A stretch of 64,000 nt of DNA from Hordeum vulgare subsp. vulgare (taxonomy: Eukaryota > Streptophyta > Magnoliopsida > Poales > Poaceae): positions 102,784,881 through 102,848,880 of the forward strand of contig NC_058519.1 of assembly GCF_904849725.1 (NCBI RefSeq), read 5' to 3'. The notes beneath the pieces are model-generated. The model worked only from the letters and a program-made list of their open reading frames with translations, did not search any database and was not told the DNA's origin. This document shows, piece after piece, positions 1 to 11,815 of this stretch (position 1 is the first letter of the stretch; each line of letters begins with the position of its first letter). Made by a program: the position numbers and the translations under genes.

Positions 1-555
1 GGGATTCTTGCGCATATCGCCATCATTCAGATTTCTGAGTATCTAAGAACGAAGGATGTTCGTTATTGCTTCAATACTAGTAGTGGTGAGATAACCCCGA
101 TGTCCCCAGTACTGGTGCAGATTGTTCAGGGGTACTACCACACTTGGTATGATTGTGATCACGAGGATCTGTTGTAGATGAAGGTCTGAGATGCTGGTTG
201 TGTGTTGAAGGATGTGATACAGGTGACGGGTTAGTTTAGGAGTTGTGTGAAATACTCCTTGTATCCGTGTACCAGATTGCATGACCAGTTATTTCGGGAA
301 TTCATAGGTGGGATATCAAGTAGTATCTTATAGGAATATCTTCCTACAGACGCATGATTGAGGTTGGGGAAATCTCGATCATATGTTTGTTCCGAGCAAT
401 TCTAGCTCACACTTGTTTGCAGTGGTCCTTATCGGAATTTTGTCGTCCGTCACTTTGAGGATGCATTCTTGCCATGTTGTTCAAGTGCAATTGCTAAATT
501 CTATTCAGATGTTCTCTCTTTTGATTCAGCAATATCTTCAATTATTCTGTGGACT
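1..555 (+). other. Untranslated leader of element A
   Basis: No coding gene is supported here. Positions 1 to about 340 align with the reverse complement of about 52960-53290, the leader of the LARD, which shows that both belong to one group of elements. The leader runs straight into the gag region at 12377 once the Fatima-like insertion and one copy of its AATAT target duplication are removed. Small open frames on both strands are discussed among the rejected items. Confidence 0.7.
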
Positions 556-560
556 AATAT
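556..560. repeat. Target-site duplication AATAT of the Fatima-like element (second copy 12372-12376)
   Basis: AATAT precedes the 5' LTR and recurs immediately after the 3' LTR at 12372-12376. A 5-bp duplication is the normal footprint of LTR-retrotransposon integration and fixes both element ends. Confidence 0.92.
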
Positions 561-1116
561 TGATGGGGTCATAGTCCTAGGGTAGGGTCATCGGCCTTCC
601 CTACATGTCCTACCCAAGGACTACCCCACACAAAGGACAGGACCTTAAGTCTACCCCGACTGAATTAAGGAGTCCCCATCATCCAGTCGGTAACAGGCCT
701 AGAATCATCCAGTCGGAGATTAGCATTCGGAGGGCACCAGGCCAACCGACTGGATACACTCGGTGCGTCGTAACCTCTCTGGAGGGAAACTGCCGTACGT
801 TTCCGGGTGCGTTTATTAGCATTTAGAGCATACGTTACCTGTAACGTATGCATTCAATCGCCACTACTCCACCCCTGAGTCAGAACCGTTGTGGAGGGCA
901 GCGCACTCTATATAAGCCGCCCTCTCCCACTGGTCAAGGGGTTAGCAAATCACTGTATTCCATATTACACTCGGTAACAAGCTCCGAGAGCACTAAGACG
1001 TAGGGTTGTTACCTCCACCGCAAAGGGGCCTGAACTCATACAACCTCGCCGTAGCTAGGACTCTGCCCATCTCATTCGTACCCTACACATCTACTGTCAG
1101 GCTTATACCGACGACA
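561..1116 (+). repeat. 5' LTR of the Fatima-like element
   Basis: 556 bp, starting TGATGGGGTC and ending ACGACA. It has a perfect-length partner at 11816-12371. A TATA box lies at 909-915, so transcription should start roughly 30 bp further on. Confidence 0.93.
909..915 (+). promoter_or_regulatory. TATA box in the Fatima-like 5' LTR
   Basis: CTATATAAG in a GC-rich setting, about 200 bp before the LTR end, as expected for the core promoter of an LTR retrotransposon. The same motif is present in the 3' LTR at 12164-12170. Confidence 0.7.
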
Positions 1117-1117
1117 G

Positions 1118-1135
1118 TTGGCGCCCACCGTGGGG
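1118..1135 (+). other. Primer binding site of the Fatima-like element
   Basis: TTGGCGCCCACCGTGGGG lies one base after the LTR end. It has the TGGCGCC core found in many grass gypsy elements and would anneal to a host tRNA 3' end to prime minus-strand synthesis. Confidence 0.75.
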
Positions 1136-1183
1136 CAGGCGTCTAAGCGACTTCCGGCGAGTTTGCGACTACTTCCTTTCGTC

Positions 1184-3764
1184 ATGTCGTCTGGTAGAGA
1201 TTCGAGCATGGGTCGCCAGATCCTCTTCGGCGTTCTCTCCTTCACCATCGACGACTCGGCGTGGCTTCGGGAGGCGCCTCTCGACGTCGAGACGCTTCCC
1301 CGTCGCGGGGCCACGCACTTCCGTGCTGGCGCTCGCGGCGTTCTCCTTCTCCAACAATCGACTCCATTATCGACTTGCACCTCCGTCATGCGCCGCAACA
1401 AGCGGTCTCGCAGTCCACGTCTCCAACGTTGGGTGCAACATGCCCGAGCGCGTCCGATCGCGTCCTCTCAGGTGGCAGTTCTGGAGTCTGTTGTGGTTGC
1501 CCCGCGTTCCCAGTGCTTGGGCTCGGTTCCGACTCAGCTCCCTTCTGAGTACGCAGGTCGTGGGCCTGCAGCAGAAGTACACATGGCCAACTCCCATGAA
1601 GATCCCCGTCAAGCCGGCCGGGGCGAGCAAGAAATCGGCAAGGCATCCGGTGCACGTCGTCCACCTCGTCGTTCTGCCAGTCGGCACACTCGGCGGAGCA
1701 ACGTGGAGTTGTTCCGCACACCTCTCCTCAACTTGGCTGCGGCTGCCCAAATTGCCGATTCCCTCCAGCCGACTGATTCAGAGGCAGGAAGGGGCATCGA
1801 GAAAATCCGAGCTCTGTTGCGCACGGCGCAGCAGCAGAATTCGGCAGTCTCCGAGTCACACAATCGGATCCACAATAGTTCCGTCCATGCAAACACGCAT
1901 CGATCGGTTCACAGCCCTGGTTCTCATCAGCATCACAGGGGGGGCAGCCGTTCCATGATCCGTGAAGATCGCCGCCGCTCACGCACCCCTCCGCGGGGTG
2001 GGCCCTATGGGTCCCGACATCATGATGATCGGCGTTCGGTCGACGACACTTACGACCCAAGACCCGACGCGAGAGGGCGAATCGCCCAGCGAAGAGTCGA
2101 CAGGGGTCGAGCCCACCGCGATGGTCGCGATATGGATCGTCCGAGTGGAAGCAGGACCATCATGTCCGGCCCCGAGTGTTTTAGTCGAGCCATCCGCTCG
2201 GCTGACATCCCGCGCAACTTCCGATTGGCAGCGGGAATCGGTAAATTTACACGGGAGTCCAAGCCTGAAACATGGCTAGACGACTACCGAGTGGCAGTCC
2301 AAATCGGAGGAGGGGACGACCATGTCGCTATGAAGCACCTTCCTCTGATGCTTGACGGCTCGGCTCGAGCTTGGCTGAACCAGTTGGCCCCGCATTTACA
2401 GTTGGGCAGATCTGGCCCGAGTGTTCATCAGAACCTTCGAAGGGACGTGCAAACGCCCTGCAGGCCTCGTGGAGCTTCAGCACTGTGTCCAGAAGCCGAA
2501 TGAGCCCTTGCGCGACTTCATCCAGCGATGGACAACTCTCTACCACACGGTGGAGAACGTCACCGAGCATCAAGCGGTCTGTGCATTCAAGGCAGGCGTA
2601 CAGTACAGAGAGCTATACTTGAAGTTCGGCCGAACGGGCGACATCTCCATGAGCAAGATGATGGAGATAGCAGCTCGCTATGCAAATGACGAAGAAGAGG
2701 ACCGCATCCGGAGCGGCAAACACAAGACAGTCGGCGATGCCGACGGAGGTAACACTCGGAAGCAGAAACAAAAAGTTCTGTCCACACCACAAGCAGAAGC
2801 TGCAGCTGTGACCAGCACCAAGTTCAAGGGCAAAGGGAAAGCGCAGTTTACCCCCAAGAAGAAGCCGTTCAATAATCCCATCCTGGACCAGCCATGCCCG
2901 GTTCACACGAAGATGGAGGAAGAAGGCAACCCCATATACGCGAAGCACACCACTCGGCAGTGTCGTCTCCTGATCCAGGGGTTCAGCGAAGGGCAACCGA
3001 GTGAGAAGAATCCCGAACAGGATGAGGAGGACAAGGAGGATCCGTTCCCCCAAGTCCATGCAACCCTCATGATTTTTGCTGACGTCGAAAGCAAGAGTCG
3101 ACTGAAGTTGGTGAACAAAGAGGTCAACATGGCCGTTCCGACTGCTCCCAAGTTTCTTAAATGGTCTCAGACTGCGATCACCTTTGATCAGTCAGATCAT
3201 CCAACGCATGTCCCCACCCCAGGAAGACAGGCTCTGGTCGTCGACCCGGTGGTGGAAGGAGTCCGACTGCGCAAAGTCCTCATGGACGGCGGTAGCGGAC
3301 TGAACATCATATACGCTGACACTCTCAAGGGAATGGGCATTCCGATGTCCCGACTCAGCGAGAGCAATATGCAGTTCCATGGAGTCGTCCCTGGACGGAA
3401 GGCCAAGTCACTCGGCCAGATCGCATTGGAAGTCATGTTCGGCTCTGACAAGAACTTTCGCAAGGAGAAGCTCACATTTGAGGTGGTAGACTTCCAGAGC
3501 GCTTACCCCGGAATTTTGGGCCGCCCGACGTACATGAGTTTCATGGCACGTCCATGCTATGTGTACTTGAAGCTGAAGATGCCCGGTCCAAAAGGCGTTA
3601 TCACCATCACAGGCAACCGCCAGCGTGCCGAGGAGTGTCTGCAGGAAGGATCAAGAATCGCTGACCAGCAGATGGCGGTACTCGAGCTCGGCGAGTACAA
3701 GAAGACAGTCGACCCTGCCGACCTGATGCGCTCAAAGAAACCAGCTTCTGAGTCCGCGTTCTAG
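1184..3764 (+). pseudogene. gag-protease region of the Fatima-like element, frameshifted
   Basis: Gag starts at the ATG at 1184. It is long and rich in Ser, Arg and His in the first 350 codons, followed by the capsid-like part. The reading frame shifts by a small indel at about 2395-2420; the second frame carries the rest of gag, a Lys-rich linker, and a retropepsin-like aspartic protease with the active-site stretch LMDGGSGLNIIY (about 3285-3320) and the flap-side ILGRPTY block (about 3515). A TAG at 3762 ends this frame and another at 3852 precedes RT; both sit where Gln is plausible. There is no CCHC zinc knuckle in the usual place; a CPVH..C stretch near 2898 may take that role. This copy cannot make a full polyprotein without frame correction. 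Confidence 0.8.
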
Positions 3765-3854
3765 TCGGCGGGAGAGACGAAGAAGGTCAACATCCACCCG
3801 ACGGACGACTCAGCCGCCCCGACGAACATCTCCACCACCCTCGATCCTAAATAG

Positions 3855-4871
3855 GAAGCCGAGCTCACCCAATTCCTCCGTGAGAACTGGGACATCTTCG
3901 CATGGAAACCATCTGACATGCGGGGTGTACCCAGGGAGTTGGCTGAGCACCGACTGCATGTGAATCCCGCTGCTCGGCCTGTCCGAGAGCGCCTGCGCCG
4001 GTCCGCCGCGCACAAGAGGAAGGCAATCGGAGAAGAGGTGGCCAAGCTACTGGCTGCCAACTTCATTCGCGAGGTTCACCACTCCGAGTGGCTCACAAAT
4101 GTCGTCATGGTGCCCAAGAAGGACAAGTCACTCCGAATGTGCATTGACTTCAAGCATCTCAATAAGAATGCAGGAGCTACCTTTATGCGCATGATCCAAA
4201 AATGTCTCCTCGACCATATCGGTCGCAATGTGGAGGCATACATGGATGATATCGTAGTCAAGTCACGCAAAGGTTCTGACCTGCTGACTGACTTGGCAGA
4301 AACATTTGCCAACCTTCGTAGGTACGATATCAAGCTCAACCCAGCCAAATGTTCATTCGGTGTTCCCAGCGGGAAGTTACTCGGTTTCTTCGTTTCCGAA
4401 CGAGGGATCGACGTTAACCCCGAAAAGATCGGGACCATCGTCCGAATGGAGAAGCCGGTCAGAATACACGATGTTCAAGGGCTCACAGGTTGCCTAGCGG
4501 CTTTGAGCAGGTTCATCAGTCGACTCGGCGAAAAAGCACTTCCTCTGTACCGACTCATGAAGAAGTTACTTACCTTCGAGTGGACAGACGAAGCACAAGT
4601 TGCATTCGACGACCTCAAAGTCCTACTTTCCACCCAGCCGGTTCTTACTGCTCCGCTCAGTAAAGAGCCCCTTCTTCTATATATCGCGGCTACAAATCAA
4701 GTCGTCAGTACTGTTCTTACAGTCGAGCGAGAAGAAGAAGGCAAAGCATACAAAGTTCAGCGGCCAGTGTACTACGTCTCCGAAGTCCTGACCCCTTCCA
4801 AGCAGAGGTATCCCCATTATCAGAAAATTATCTATGGGATCTATATGACTGCGAAGAAGGTGGCCCATTAG
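3855..4871 (+). pseudogene. Reverse transcriptase of the Fatima-like element, with internal deletion
   Basis: The fingers region (ARPVRERLRR, VVMVPKKDKSLRMCIDF) is followed at 4166/4167 by a jump from the HLNK block straight to the NAGATF block. In related RTs these blocks are separated by about 60 residues, which include the first catalytic Asp block and the SGYHQI motif. The loss is therefore an in-frame deletion of roughly 190 bp. The YMDDIVV catalytic motif (about 4240) and the connection/RNase H part remain. A TAG at 4869 ends the frame. The protein could not be an active RT. Microhomology around the junction cannot be judged without an intact relative. Confidence 0.82.
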
Positions 4872-5780
4872 TTCCAAGACCACTCGGTATCTGTCGTTTC
4901 TGATGCTCCGTTGTCAGAAATTCTCCACAATCGAGACTCGTCAGGCCGAGTGGCGAAGTGGGCAATAGAGATGCTGTACTGTGACATCAAGTTTGAGGCC
5001 AAGAAAGCTAGTAAGTCTCAAGCCCTGGCTGACTTTATAGCAGAATGGGTAGAACAAGAGCAACCGACTCACATCTACTCGGCTCATTGGACAATGTTCT
5101 TCGATGGGTCTAAGATGTTGAATGGATCCGGCGCTGGTGTTGTGATCATATCACCCAAAGGCGACAAGCTCAAGTACGTGCTTCAGATACACTTTGATTC
5201 CTCCAACAACGAGGCGGAGTATGAAGCTCTCCTCTACGGATTGCGCATGGCCATCTCACTCGGCGTCCGTCGCCTGATGGTCTACGGTGATTCGGATTTG
5301 GTGGTCAACCAAGTGATGAAAGAGTGGGACGTAAGGAACCCCACCATGATAGTGTACTAAAATGCAGTGAGGAAGCTGGAGAAGAAGTTTGAAGGTCTAG
5401 AGCTCCATCATGTTCCAAGACTGAAGAACCAAGCGGCTGATGAGTTGGCGAAACTCGGATCCACTCGGAGACCAGTCCCGAGTGATGTCTGCCTCGAGCA
5501 CCTCCATCTTCCCTCAGTCAAAGAAGATCCCTTCACAGAAGAACCGATACAACCCAAGAGCGCAACAGATCCAACTGAAGTCGATGTACCTGCTGTGGTT
5601 GATTTGGCCACGGAGATTCTGGTTGTCACTCCCGACTGGACGGTGCCGATCATCGCATATATCCTAAGGCAAGAACTTCCAGAAGATGAAGTCCAAGCCA
5701 GGCAAATAGTTCGCAGGTCGAAGGCATTCACTGTCATTGACGGTCAATTATACAAGGAGAGTGTTTCGGGCGTTCTTTAA
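4872..5780 (+). pseudogene. Second (archaeal-type) RNase H domain and linker of the Fatima-like element
   Basis: The frame continues from RT. The stretch MFFDGSK, then NNEAEYEALLYGL, then VYGDSDLVVNQ (about 5095-5315) has the spaced Asp-Glu-Asp residues of an RNase H fold. An extra RNase H after the native one is a hallmark of the Tat lineage. TAA stops at 5358 and 5778 interrupt the frame. After the domain come the HHVPRLKNQAADELAKLG tail and an acidic linker leading to integrase. Confidence 0.78.
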
Positions 5781-6869
5781 CGCTGCATTTCCCCTGAGGA
5801 AGGGCAGTTGATCTTAGAAGATATTCACTCGGGAACCTGCGGTCATCACGCTTCTTCAAGAGCGATTGTCGCCAAGGCATTCAGAGCCGGTTTCTTTTGG
5901 CTGCAGGCCAATGAGATGGCCAAAGATATGGTCGACCGATGTGAAGGCTGTCAGTTCTACTCCAACAAGTCCCACAAGCCAACATCTGCGTTAAAGACAA
6001 TCCCACTTGTGTGGCCATTTGCAGTTTGGGGTTTAGACACAGTCGGGCCATTCAAGACAGGCCAAGGAGGCTACACATATCTGTTGGTGGCAGTCGACAA
6101 GTTTACAAAATGGATAGAAGCCAAGCCTATCAAGAAACTCGATGCCTCAACAGCTGTCAAGTTTGTCAGGGACATCATTTCCAGATTCGGGGTGCCTCAC
6201 AGCATAATCACAGACAATGGGACAAACTTCGACTCGGACAGATTCAAAGGCTTCTGTGCGAGTCAAGGTATCCAAGTGGATTTTGCTTCCGTAGCACATC
6301 CGCAATCCAACGGACAAGCTGAGCGCGCGAATGGACTTATCCTTCAAGGTTTGAAGCCCCGACTCTTGCGAGAGGTAGGACTTGCTGCTGGTGCATGGGT
6401 CACCGAGTTACCTTCAGTGCTTTGGAGCCTCCGCACCACTCCGAACAGATCAACGGGGCGATCACCGTTCTTCCTCGTTTATGGAGCAGAAGCGGTCCTT
6501 CCGAGTGACCTGCTTCACAATGCCCCGCGAGTCGAACTCTTCTCCGAAGCCGAAGCAAAACAAGCAAGGCAAGATGGAGTCGATCTTCTAGAGGAGGAGC
6601 GCGAGATGGCACTTACTCGCTCAACAATTTACCAGCAAGATCTGCGACGCTTTCACGCACGTCACGTCAGGAGTCGCACATTCCAAGCTGGTGATTTGGT
6701 GCTCCGAGTGGATCAGCAAAGACCGCACAAGTTGGCTCCGGCCTGGGAAGGGCCTTTCATCATTTCCAAGGTGCTGAACAATAGAGCGTACATACTCTAC
6801 AACATTCAGAAGGAGACAGACGAGCCGCGCGCATGGAACGGGGATCTCCTCAAGCGTTTTTATACATGA
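5781..6869 (+). pseudogene. Integrase of the Fatima-like element
   Basis: The N-terminal HHCC zinc-binding region is seen at about 5820-5960 (HSGTCGHH, then CEGCQFY). The catalytic core follows with the first Asp in WGLDTVGPF, the second in ITDNGTNF and the Glu in NGQAERANG, the D,D-35-E pattern of retroviral integrases. The C-terminal part (LVLRVDQQRPHKLAPAWEGPF) is the basic DNA-binding region and ends at TGA 6867-6869. This stretch of 353 codons is open, but it follows several stops in the same frame, so it would not be made as part of a polyprotein here. Confidence 0.85.
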
Positions 6870-6983
6870 TCGTCGACTGAAGTAGTGTAACGAACAAGTT
6901 TTGAAGAAATAATATATACAGCAGATTCAGTTTTGTGCAGATTCAGAGTTCTCCCACGGTCGCAGACTCCGGTCATAAAAAAA
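6870..6983 (+). other. Non-coding spacer after integrase of the Fatima-like element
   Basis: An AT-richer stretch with a short A-run just before the 70-bp tandem array. No gene is visible. Confidence 0.5.
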
Positions 6984-7700
6984 ACACTTAGCTGCGGTCC
7001 TGAATCGCCTAAGTACTCACTTCCTCCGAGTGTGCACTATACGTCACACTCGGAGACTTAGACTCAGGGACTTAGCTGTGATCAAGAATCACCTAAGTAC
7101 TAACCTCCTCCGAGTGTGCACTATACGTCACACTCGGGGACTTAGTTGCGATCCTGAATCGCCTAAGTACTAACCTCCTCCGAGTGTGCACTATACGTCA
7201 CACTCGAGGACTTAGCTGTGATCAAGAATCACCTAAGTACTAACCTCCTCCGAGTGTGCACTATACATCACACTCGGGGACTTAGCTGTGATCAAGAATC
7301 ACCTAAGTACTAACCTCCTCCGAGTGTGCACTATACGTCACACTCAGGGACTTAGCTGCGATCCTGAATCGCCTAAGTACTAACCTTCTCCGAGTGTGCA
7401 CTATACGTCACACTCGGGGACTTAGCTGCGATCTTGAATCGCCCAAGTACTAACCTCCTCCGAGTGTGCACTATACGTCATACTCGGGGACTTAGCTGCG
7501 ATCCTGAATCACCTAAGTACTAACCTCCTCCGAGTGTGCACGACACGTCGCACTCGGGGACTTAGACGTGATCAAGAATCACCTAAGTAATAACTTCCTC
7601 CGAGTGTGCACTACACGTCGCACTCGGAGACTTAGACGTGACCAAGAATCACCTAAGTCTTACTCTTCTCCGAGTACGCACTAAGTGTTGCACTCGAAAC
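6984..7700 (+). repeat. Tandem array of 70-bp units, each with two inverted repeats
   Basis: About ten head-to-tail units. The CGAGTGTGCA landmark recurs at 7027, 7111, 7181, 7251, 7321, 7391, 7461, 7531 and 7601, with a variant at 7671. Spacing is exactly 70 bp except for the first step of 84, which holds an extra 14 bp. Each unit contains CCGAGTGTG/CACACTCGG arms around about 10 bp and a second palindrome bounded by CTTAG/CTAAG. The inner arms of the second palindrome are either GTGAT/ATCAC or GCGAT/ATCGC. It lies in the 3' non-coding part of the Fatima-like element, just after the 3' end of its antisense gene. Confidence 0.93.
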
Positions 7701-7870
7701 AGCATTCAAACAAAAGACTAAATGTTTTCATTCCGGCTCCAAAAGTCTAGAAACGATAGCTGACTCGGTGCGGATCAAGCTTACCCGCACCGATTTAAAA
7801 GTATGACAGCCAACAAAGTGGCCAGAGTATCTTACAGGTAAACACTCGGCATACCGAGGATAAAGTTGGA

Positions 7871-10800
7871 TTACGCGTCGGCTAGGCCGGCGCCACGACT
7901 GGAGGGCTCCACAAAAGTATCCAAGTCGATTCCATCAGCGATGCGGGTAGCAGTCTCCAGGAACGTCTCCATGAAGTCTTCGAATCGAAGCTTCTTCGTG
8001 TTGGCGACCTTCAATGCTTTCAGCTTATCTTCCCGCACCTCCTTGCAATGGACTCGGACCAAGGACAGCGCAACATCAGCACCGCAACGCGCTGCCGATT
8101 TCTTCCACGATTGCACTCGGCTCGGAACCTCCTCCAGTCGCCCCGTCAGGGTCTCCATCTCCTGCTGCGACTCGTCTTCTGGCCTTGTCAATTCGGCCAA
8201 CGACTTCTCTCAGTCGATCGATGAAAGGACCTACTTTGCCTACGCGGATATGGGCCCGGAGCAGATCCTGATTGGCGTCCTCGCCGAGTGGAACATTGTC
8301 CTTAACAGACCGCTCCACAGCCGCTGCTTCAGCTTCAGCGTCTCCGCAAAAGTCTGCAACAAACGAGCAAGCAGACAGTAAACACCGAGTGTACGTCACA
8401 CGGTACAACCACTCGACAAAGCATAAGACTTACCAGCCAGACGAGTCATCATCTGCGCAGCCCAGTCGGTGACATACTTCTCTTGAGCTATGAATCGTTT
8501 GTTCCGAACGGCCATCTGATTGTGCATCTCAGTCCGCTGTTTCTTCATCCTCTCCACCTCCGCCGTCAACACCCTGTTTGCCTCCAGAGCCTCCTCCAAG
8601 GACTTCTCTCGTACTTCCAGAGCGTCCTTCATACCGGCCATGGCGAGCGTTGCAGCTTCCAGTTCACCAGCATACTGGTTCCTCTCCGCTCTGAGGGCTT
8701 CATAAGCCGTTCCCATTTCACAAGTTTTCTGCACCAAGAAGCAAAGGGTAATCAGAAAGTTTATCAGTTCACAGGCTAAGTTCTTCAGACCCCTGCCGAC
8801 GCAAGCAGTCGACAGTGGTCTCGGGGACTACACCCGGTGGGTTCACTAAGAGTGACTCCACTGACATGCACCTCAAACAGGCCCGCCCTATTGAGGTGCA
8901 CTCGGAAATACTACTCCTCCGAGGCCAATACTACTCGACCTACGTGCAACTTACTCTCGGAGACTCTTACCAAAAGAGCGCTCCGACTGCAATAAGTACT
9001 CGCACTCGGAAATCCTGTCTACGGACACAACCAAACTAAAGACAAAATGTATAAAGACAACTGTCGGTGCAAGCACCCGACAGAAGTCTCGGGGACTACA
9101 CACACTGGGTTCACTCGGAGTGAACCCATTGCAAAAATCAATACCACCCAGTGGGTTACAGGAGAAAAGTAAATACTTACTAGACTACTTACTCGGATAT
9201 CATCGTGCAGCTCCAAGCTCCGCTGGTACAAGGCCGCAACGGAGTCGTAAGCCCTCTTGGCTTCTCCAGCCATCAACTCCGCCCGCACCATGGCCCCCTT
9301 GGCCGCTCCCACATGTTCCTCTAGGACACACCGGATGCTGAATTCAGCATTCGACGAACCGGGAATCGTGGGAAGTTCCTGGGGCATCCCAAGGTTCGCC
9401 CCAGTCGGTTCCTCCCCCACCGGCACCGGTTCAGTCGGTGGAGGTGTTTCGATCGGCGGAGCATCGGCGACAGGGGTGGCAGCAGGAGGAGCAGCCTCAG
9501 GGACAGGCTCCAGGACAGGCTCCGCGGCGGGGTCGGCTCTCCCCTAGTCTTCCTCGTCCAGGCAAATCGCCCCTGGCAAGCCGAATGACACGACGTCTCA
9601 GAAAAAGAAAGAATGGCGCAGTCCGCAGGAATAAAACACCTAACTCTCCTACAACACACCTGGTTGGGACGAAACGACGTTGTCCGTGTCCATGGGGTCG
9701 TCCCCTTGGCAGGCCGGAGAGGTTGCAGAAGTGGCAACCCTATCGAGTGAAGTCCATTCGACTTGTAAAGAAGGAGTTCACTCGGATAACAGAAAGAGCC
9801 GAGAGTTAGATTCACATACGTGGATGTGACGGGGATGGCAACCCTCATTCGCGGCAGAGCCTTCCGAGGTTTGGGCCCACTCGATTTGGGCGCCCTGGAA
9901 GACTGGCATGCGGGCTCAGCGGCTGCATCCCTGGCCCTTTTGGTGCCTCGAACACTCGAGGCCACCGGAGCAGCAGGCGGAGCACTCGACGACACAGGAG
10001 GAGCTGAAGGGACGGCGGGCTCGTGTCGACGCTTACTCCGATGCTCCGGCCGTGGAGGTGGCGAGTCGCGCTCTTCGTCCTCTTCCTCACTGTCCTCCTC
10101 CTCCGACTCCCCGCTGTCGGAGACGTATTCGGCACTCTCTACGCTCCCCTCCTGGCTGCCTTCCTCCTCTTCCTCCTCCGGATTCCCATTCGAGACGGGG
10201 GAGAACCAGTTGGTCCACGCCTGCATGGAGTTCAGTCGGAAACATTAGGCATCACACGGAGATACAAGTAAACGACTGGAATCAAGACGATTCAATGCAC
10301 TCGGCTGATGCCACTCACCTGATTCGGTGGAGGGTTGTCCGCGCTGTAAGGCGTCACTCGGCGGGCTCCTTTGGGGTTCTCACAGGGACCCGTGATTTGG
10401 AGCACCCACGAGGTCACCTTCTCCTCGAGTATGCCCACCACGTTGGTCCAAGTGGACTCCTCGGGCCCTGTGTAGTGCCACATAGCGTGGTCGCGGGCCT
10501 GCAGAGGCTGGATCCGCCGACCGATGAAGACTTCCAGCAGGTCAATACCGGTGACCCCCTCCTGACAACATCCACGAGTGCCTCAACCAAAGGCTGGATA
10601 TCGTTCTTCTCGGCCTTCGAGAGCGCGAGTTGCTTAGGTGGAACGGGACAGTCTAGACTAAACGGAGGCAGCCCAGTCGACGCATTCGGACAGGCTATGT
10701 CCTGGCAGTAGAACCACGTCGACTGCCAGTTCCTAACCGACTCGCTCAACTGGAGAGCGGGATAGCTGCTCCGACTCTTCTTCTGGAACCCTAAACCCCT

Positions 10801-11296
10801 GCAGAGCTGGAGGAGATGCGTCTTGTCGTCCGACTGACTAAGACGTTTGATGGTTTGGGAGCGGGCGGAGAAGATGTGTTTGAATAAACCCCAATGGGGG
10901 GCAACCGATAAAGTACTCGCACAAAACGATGAAGGCAGAAAGATGGGCCATGGCATTCGGAGGAAAGTGATGGAGTTGAGCTCCGAAGTGATTCATGATG
11001 CCTTTAAAGAAGGGGTGCGGGGGCAAAGAAAAACCTCTGTGAACATGGCTGAGGAGCAGGACGCGCTCCCCCTCCCGAGGCGCCGGCTCGACCTCGTCGT
11101 CCGCCGGCAGCCTCCAGGACTTGTGCACGAGCATTTCGTGCTCCACCAGCTCCAGTAGGTCCCCCTCCGTCACCGTGGAGGGGAGGAAATCTCCTTGGAT
11201 CCACCCCGCCGGCAGCGGCCGCTGCCGCCGTTGAGCAGCCGCCGCCTTGTTCTTCTTCTTCCTCGCCTCCATCTTGCTGGTCTGACCCTTGGTCAT
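7871..11296 (-). pseudogene. Spliced antisense gene of the Fatima-like element (Transposase_28-like, 'putative gypsy type transposon' domain)
   Basis: On the opposite strand to gag-pol. The likely start is the ATG at 11296 (MTKGQTSKMEARKKK). Exon 1 encodes the domain Pfam calls 'Putative gypsy type transposon' (GDFLPSTVTE, then SWRLPADDEVEPAPREGE, then HRGFSLPPHPFFKGI). Canonical donors and acceptors suggest five exons: 11296 to about 10320; about 10222-9820 (acidic, Glu/Ser-rich, then Lys/Arg-rich); about 9560-9202; about 8725-8430 (coiled coil, heptads of Leu/Ala/Glu); and about 8355-7871 (helical, stop TAA at 7871-7873). Frame breaks lie near 10893, 10540 and 8212, so this copy is dead. 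Function is unknown; antisense ORFs of this kind are reported from Tat-lineage elements. Exon borders are read from GT-AG motifs, not from transcripts. Confidence 0.7.
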
Positions 11297-11815
11297 GGAG
11301 GCGACGGCAAGTCCTCGAGGAGGAGGAGGAGGAGAGCGTAGGTGCGCAGGGGGTGGCGAGGAAGACGGAACAGGCGGGAGCGAATGATTCGGCGAGCGTA
11401 ACCAAGGAGTCTCGCCGCCCAGAGTTAAATAGAGCGCCGACTGGGTCACTCGCAAATGGGCCCGAAATCTTATTTGCCCGACCGGCCGCGGCGATATCAG
11501 TGGAGGAGTTGAAGGCGCGAGGATCAAGGAGTCAGGCGCTACTCGAGCGCGCTGACGTCGTCCCTGCTGAGCGCGCGAAACCCGAAATTTGAGATCCCGG
11601 AAAATCCACCGCTGTCAGTTGACCGGTCGCGTCAAAAGATGTCGCGGAAGCACTCGGTTCCCGACAGTCTGTTTCGCAAGCACCTCCACTCGGAGCGCTG
11701 GTCAAGAGAGATAAAATGGATAGAGGCAAGCAACGCCCAAGCCGAACCTAGTCCAGTCGGATCTGAACCTCAAGCACCGCTTCGGCGTTTCAACGCCAAT
11801 CCATTCGGGGACTAA
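11297..11815 (+). other. Region between the antisense gene and 3' LTR, with polypurine tract
   Basis: Contains the presumed 5' flank of the antisense gene and no other gene. The last bases, ATTCGGGGACTAA (11803-11815), lie directly before the LTR TG and serve as the polypurine-tract equivalent for plus-strand priming, although this tract is short and interrupted. Confidence 0.55.

Noticed and set aside
43..282. Small open frame on the minus strand of the leader of element A, similar to a plus-strand frame at 53117-53395 in the LARD
   Set aside because: Most differences between the two copies change the amino acid or introduce a stop; the similarity reflects leader homology, not a protein.
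6984..7700. CRISPR-like look of the 70-bp periodic array
   Set aside because: The whole 70-bp unit is repeated with no unique spacers, and it lies in a plant retrotransposon.
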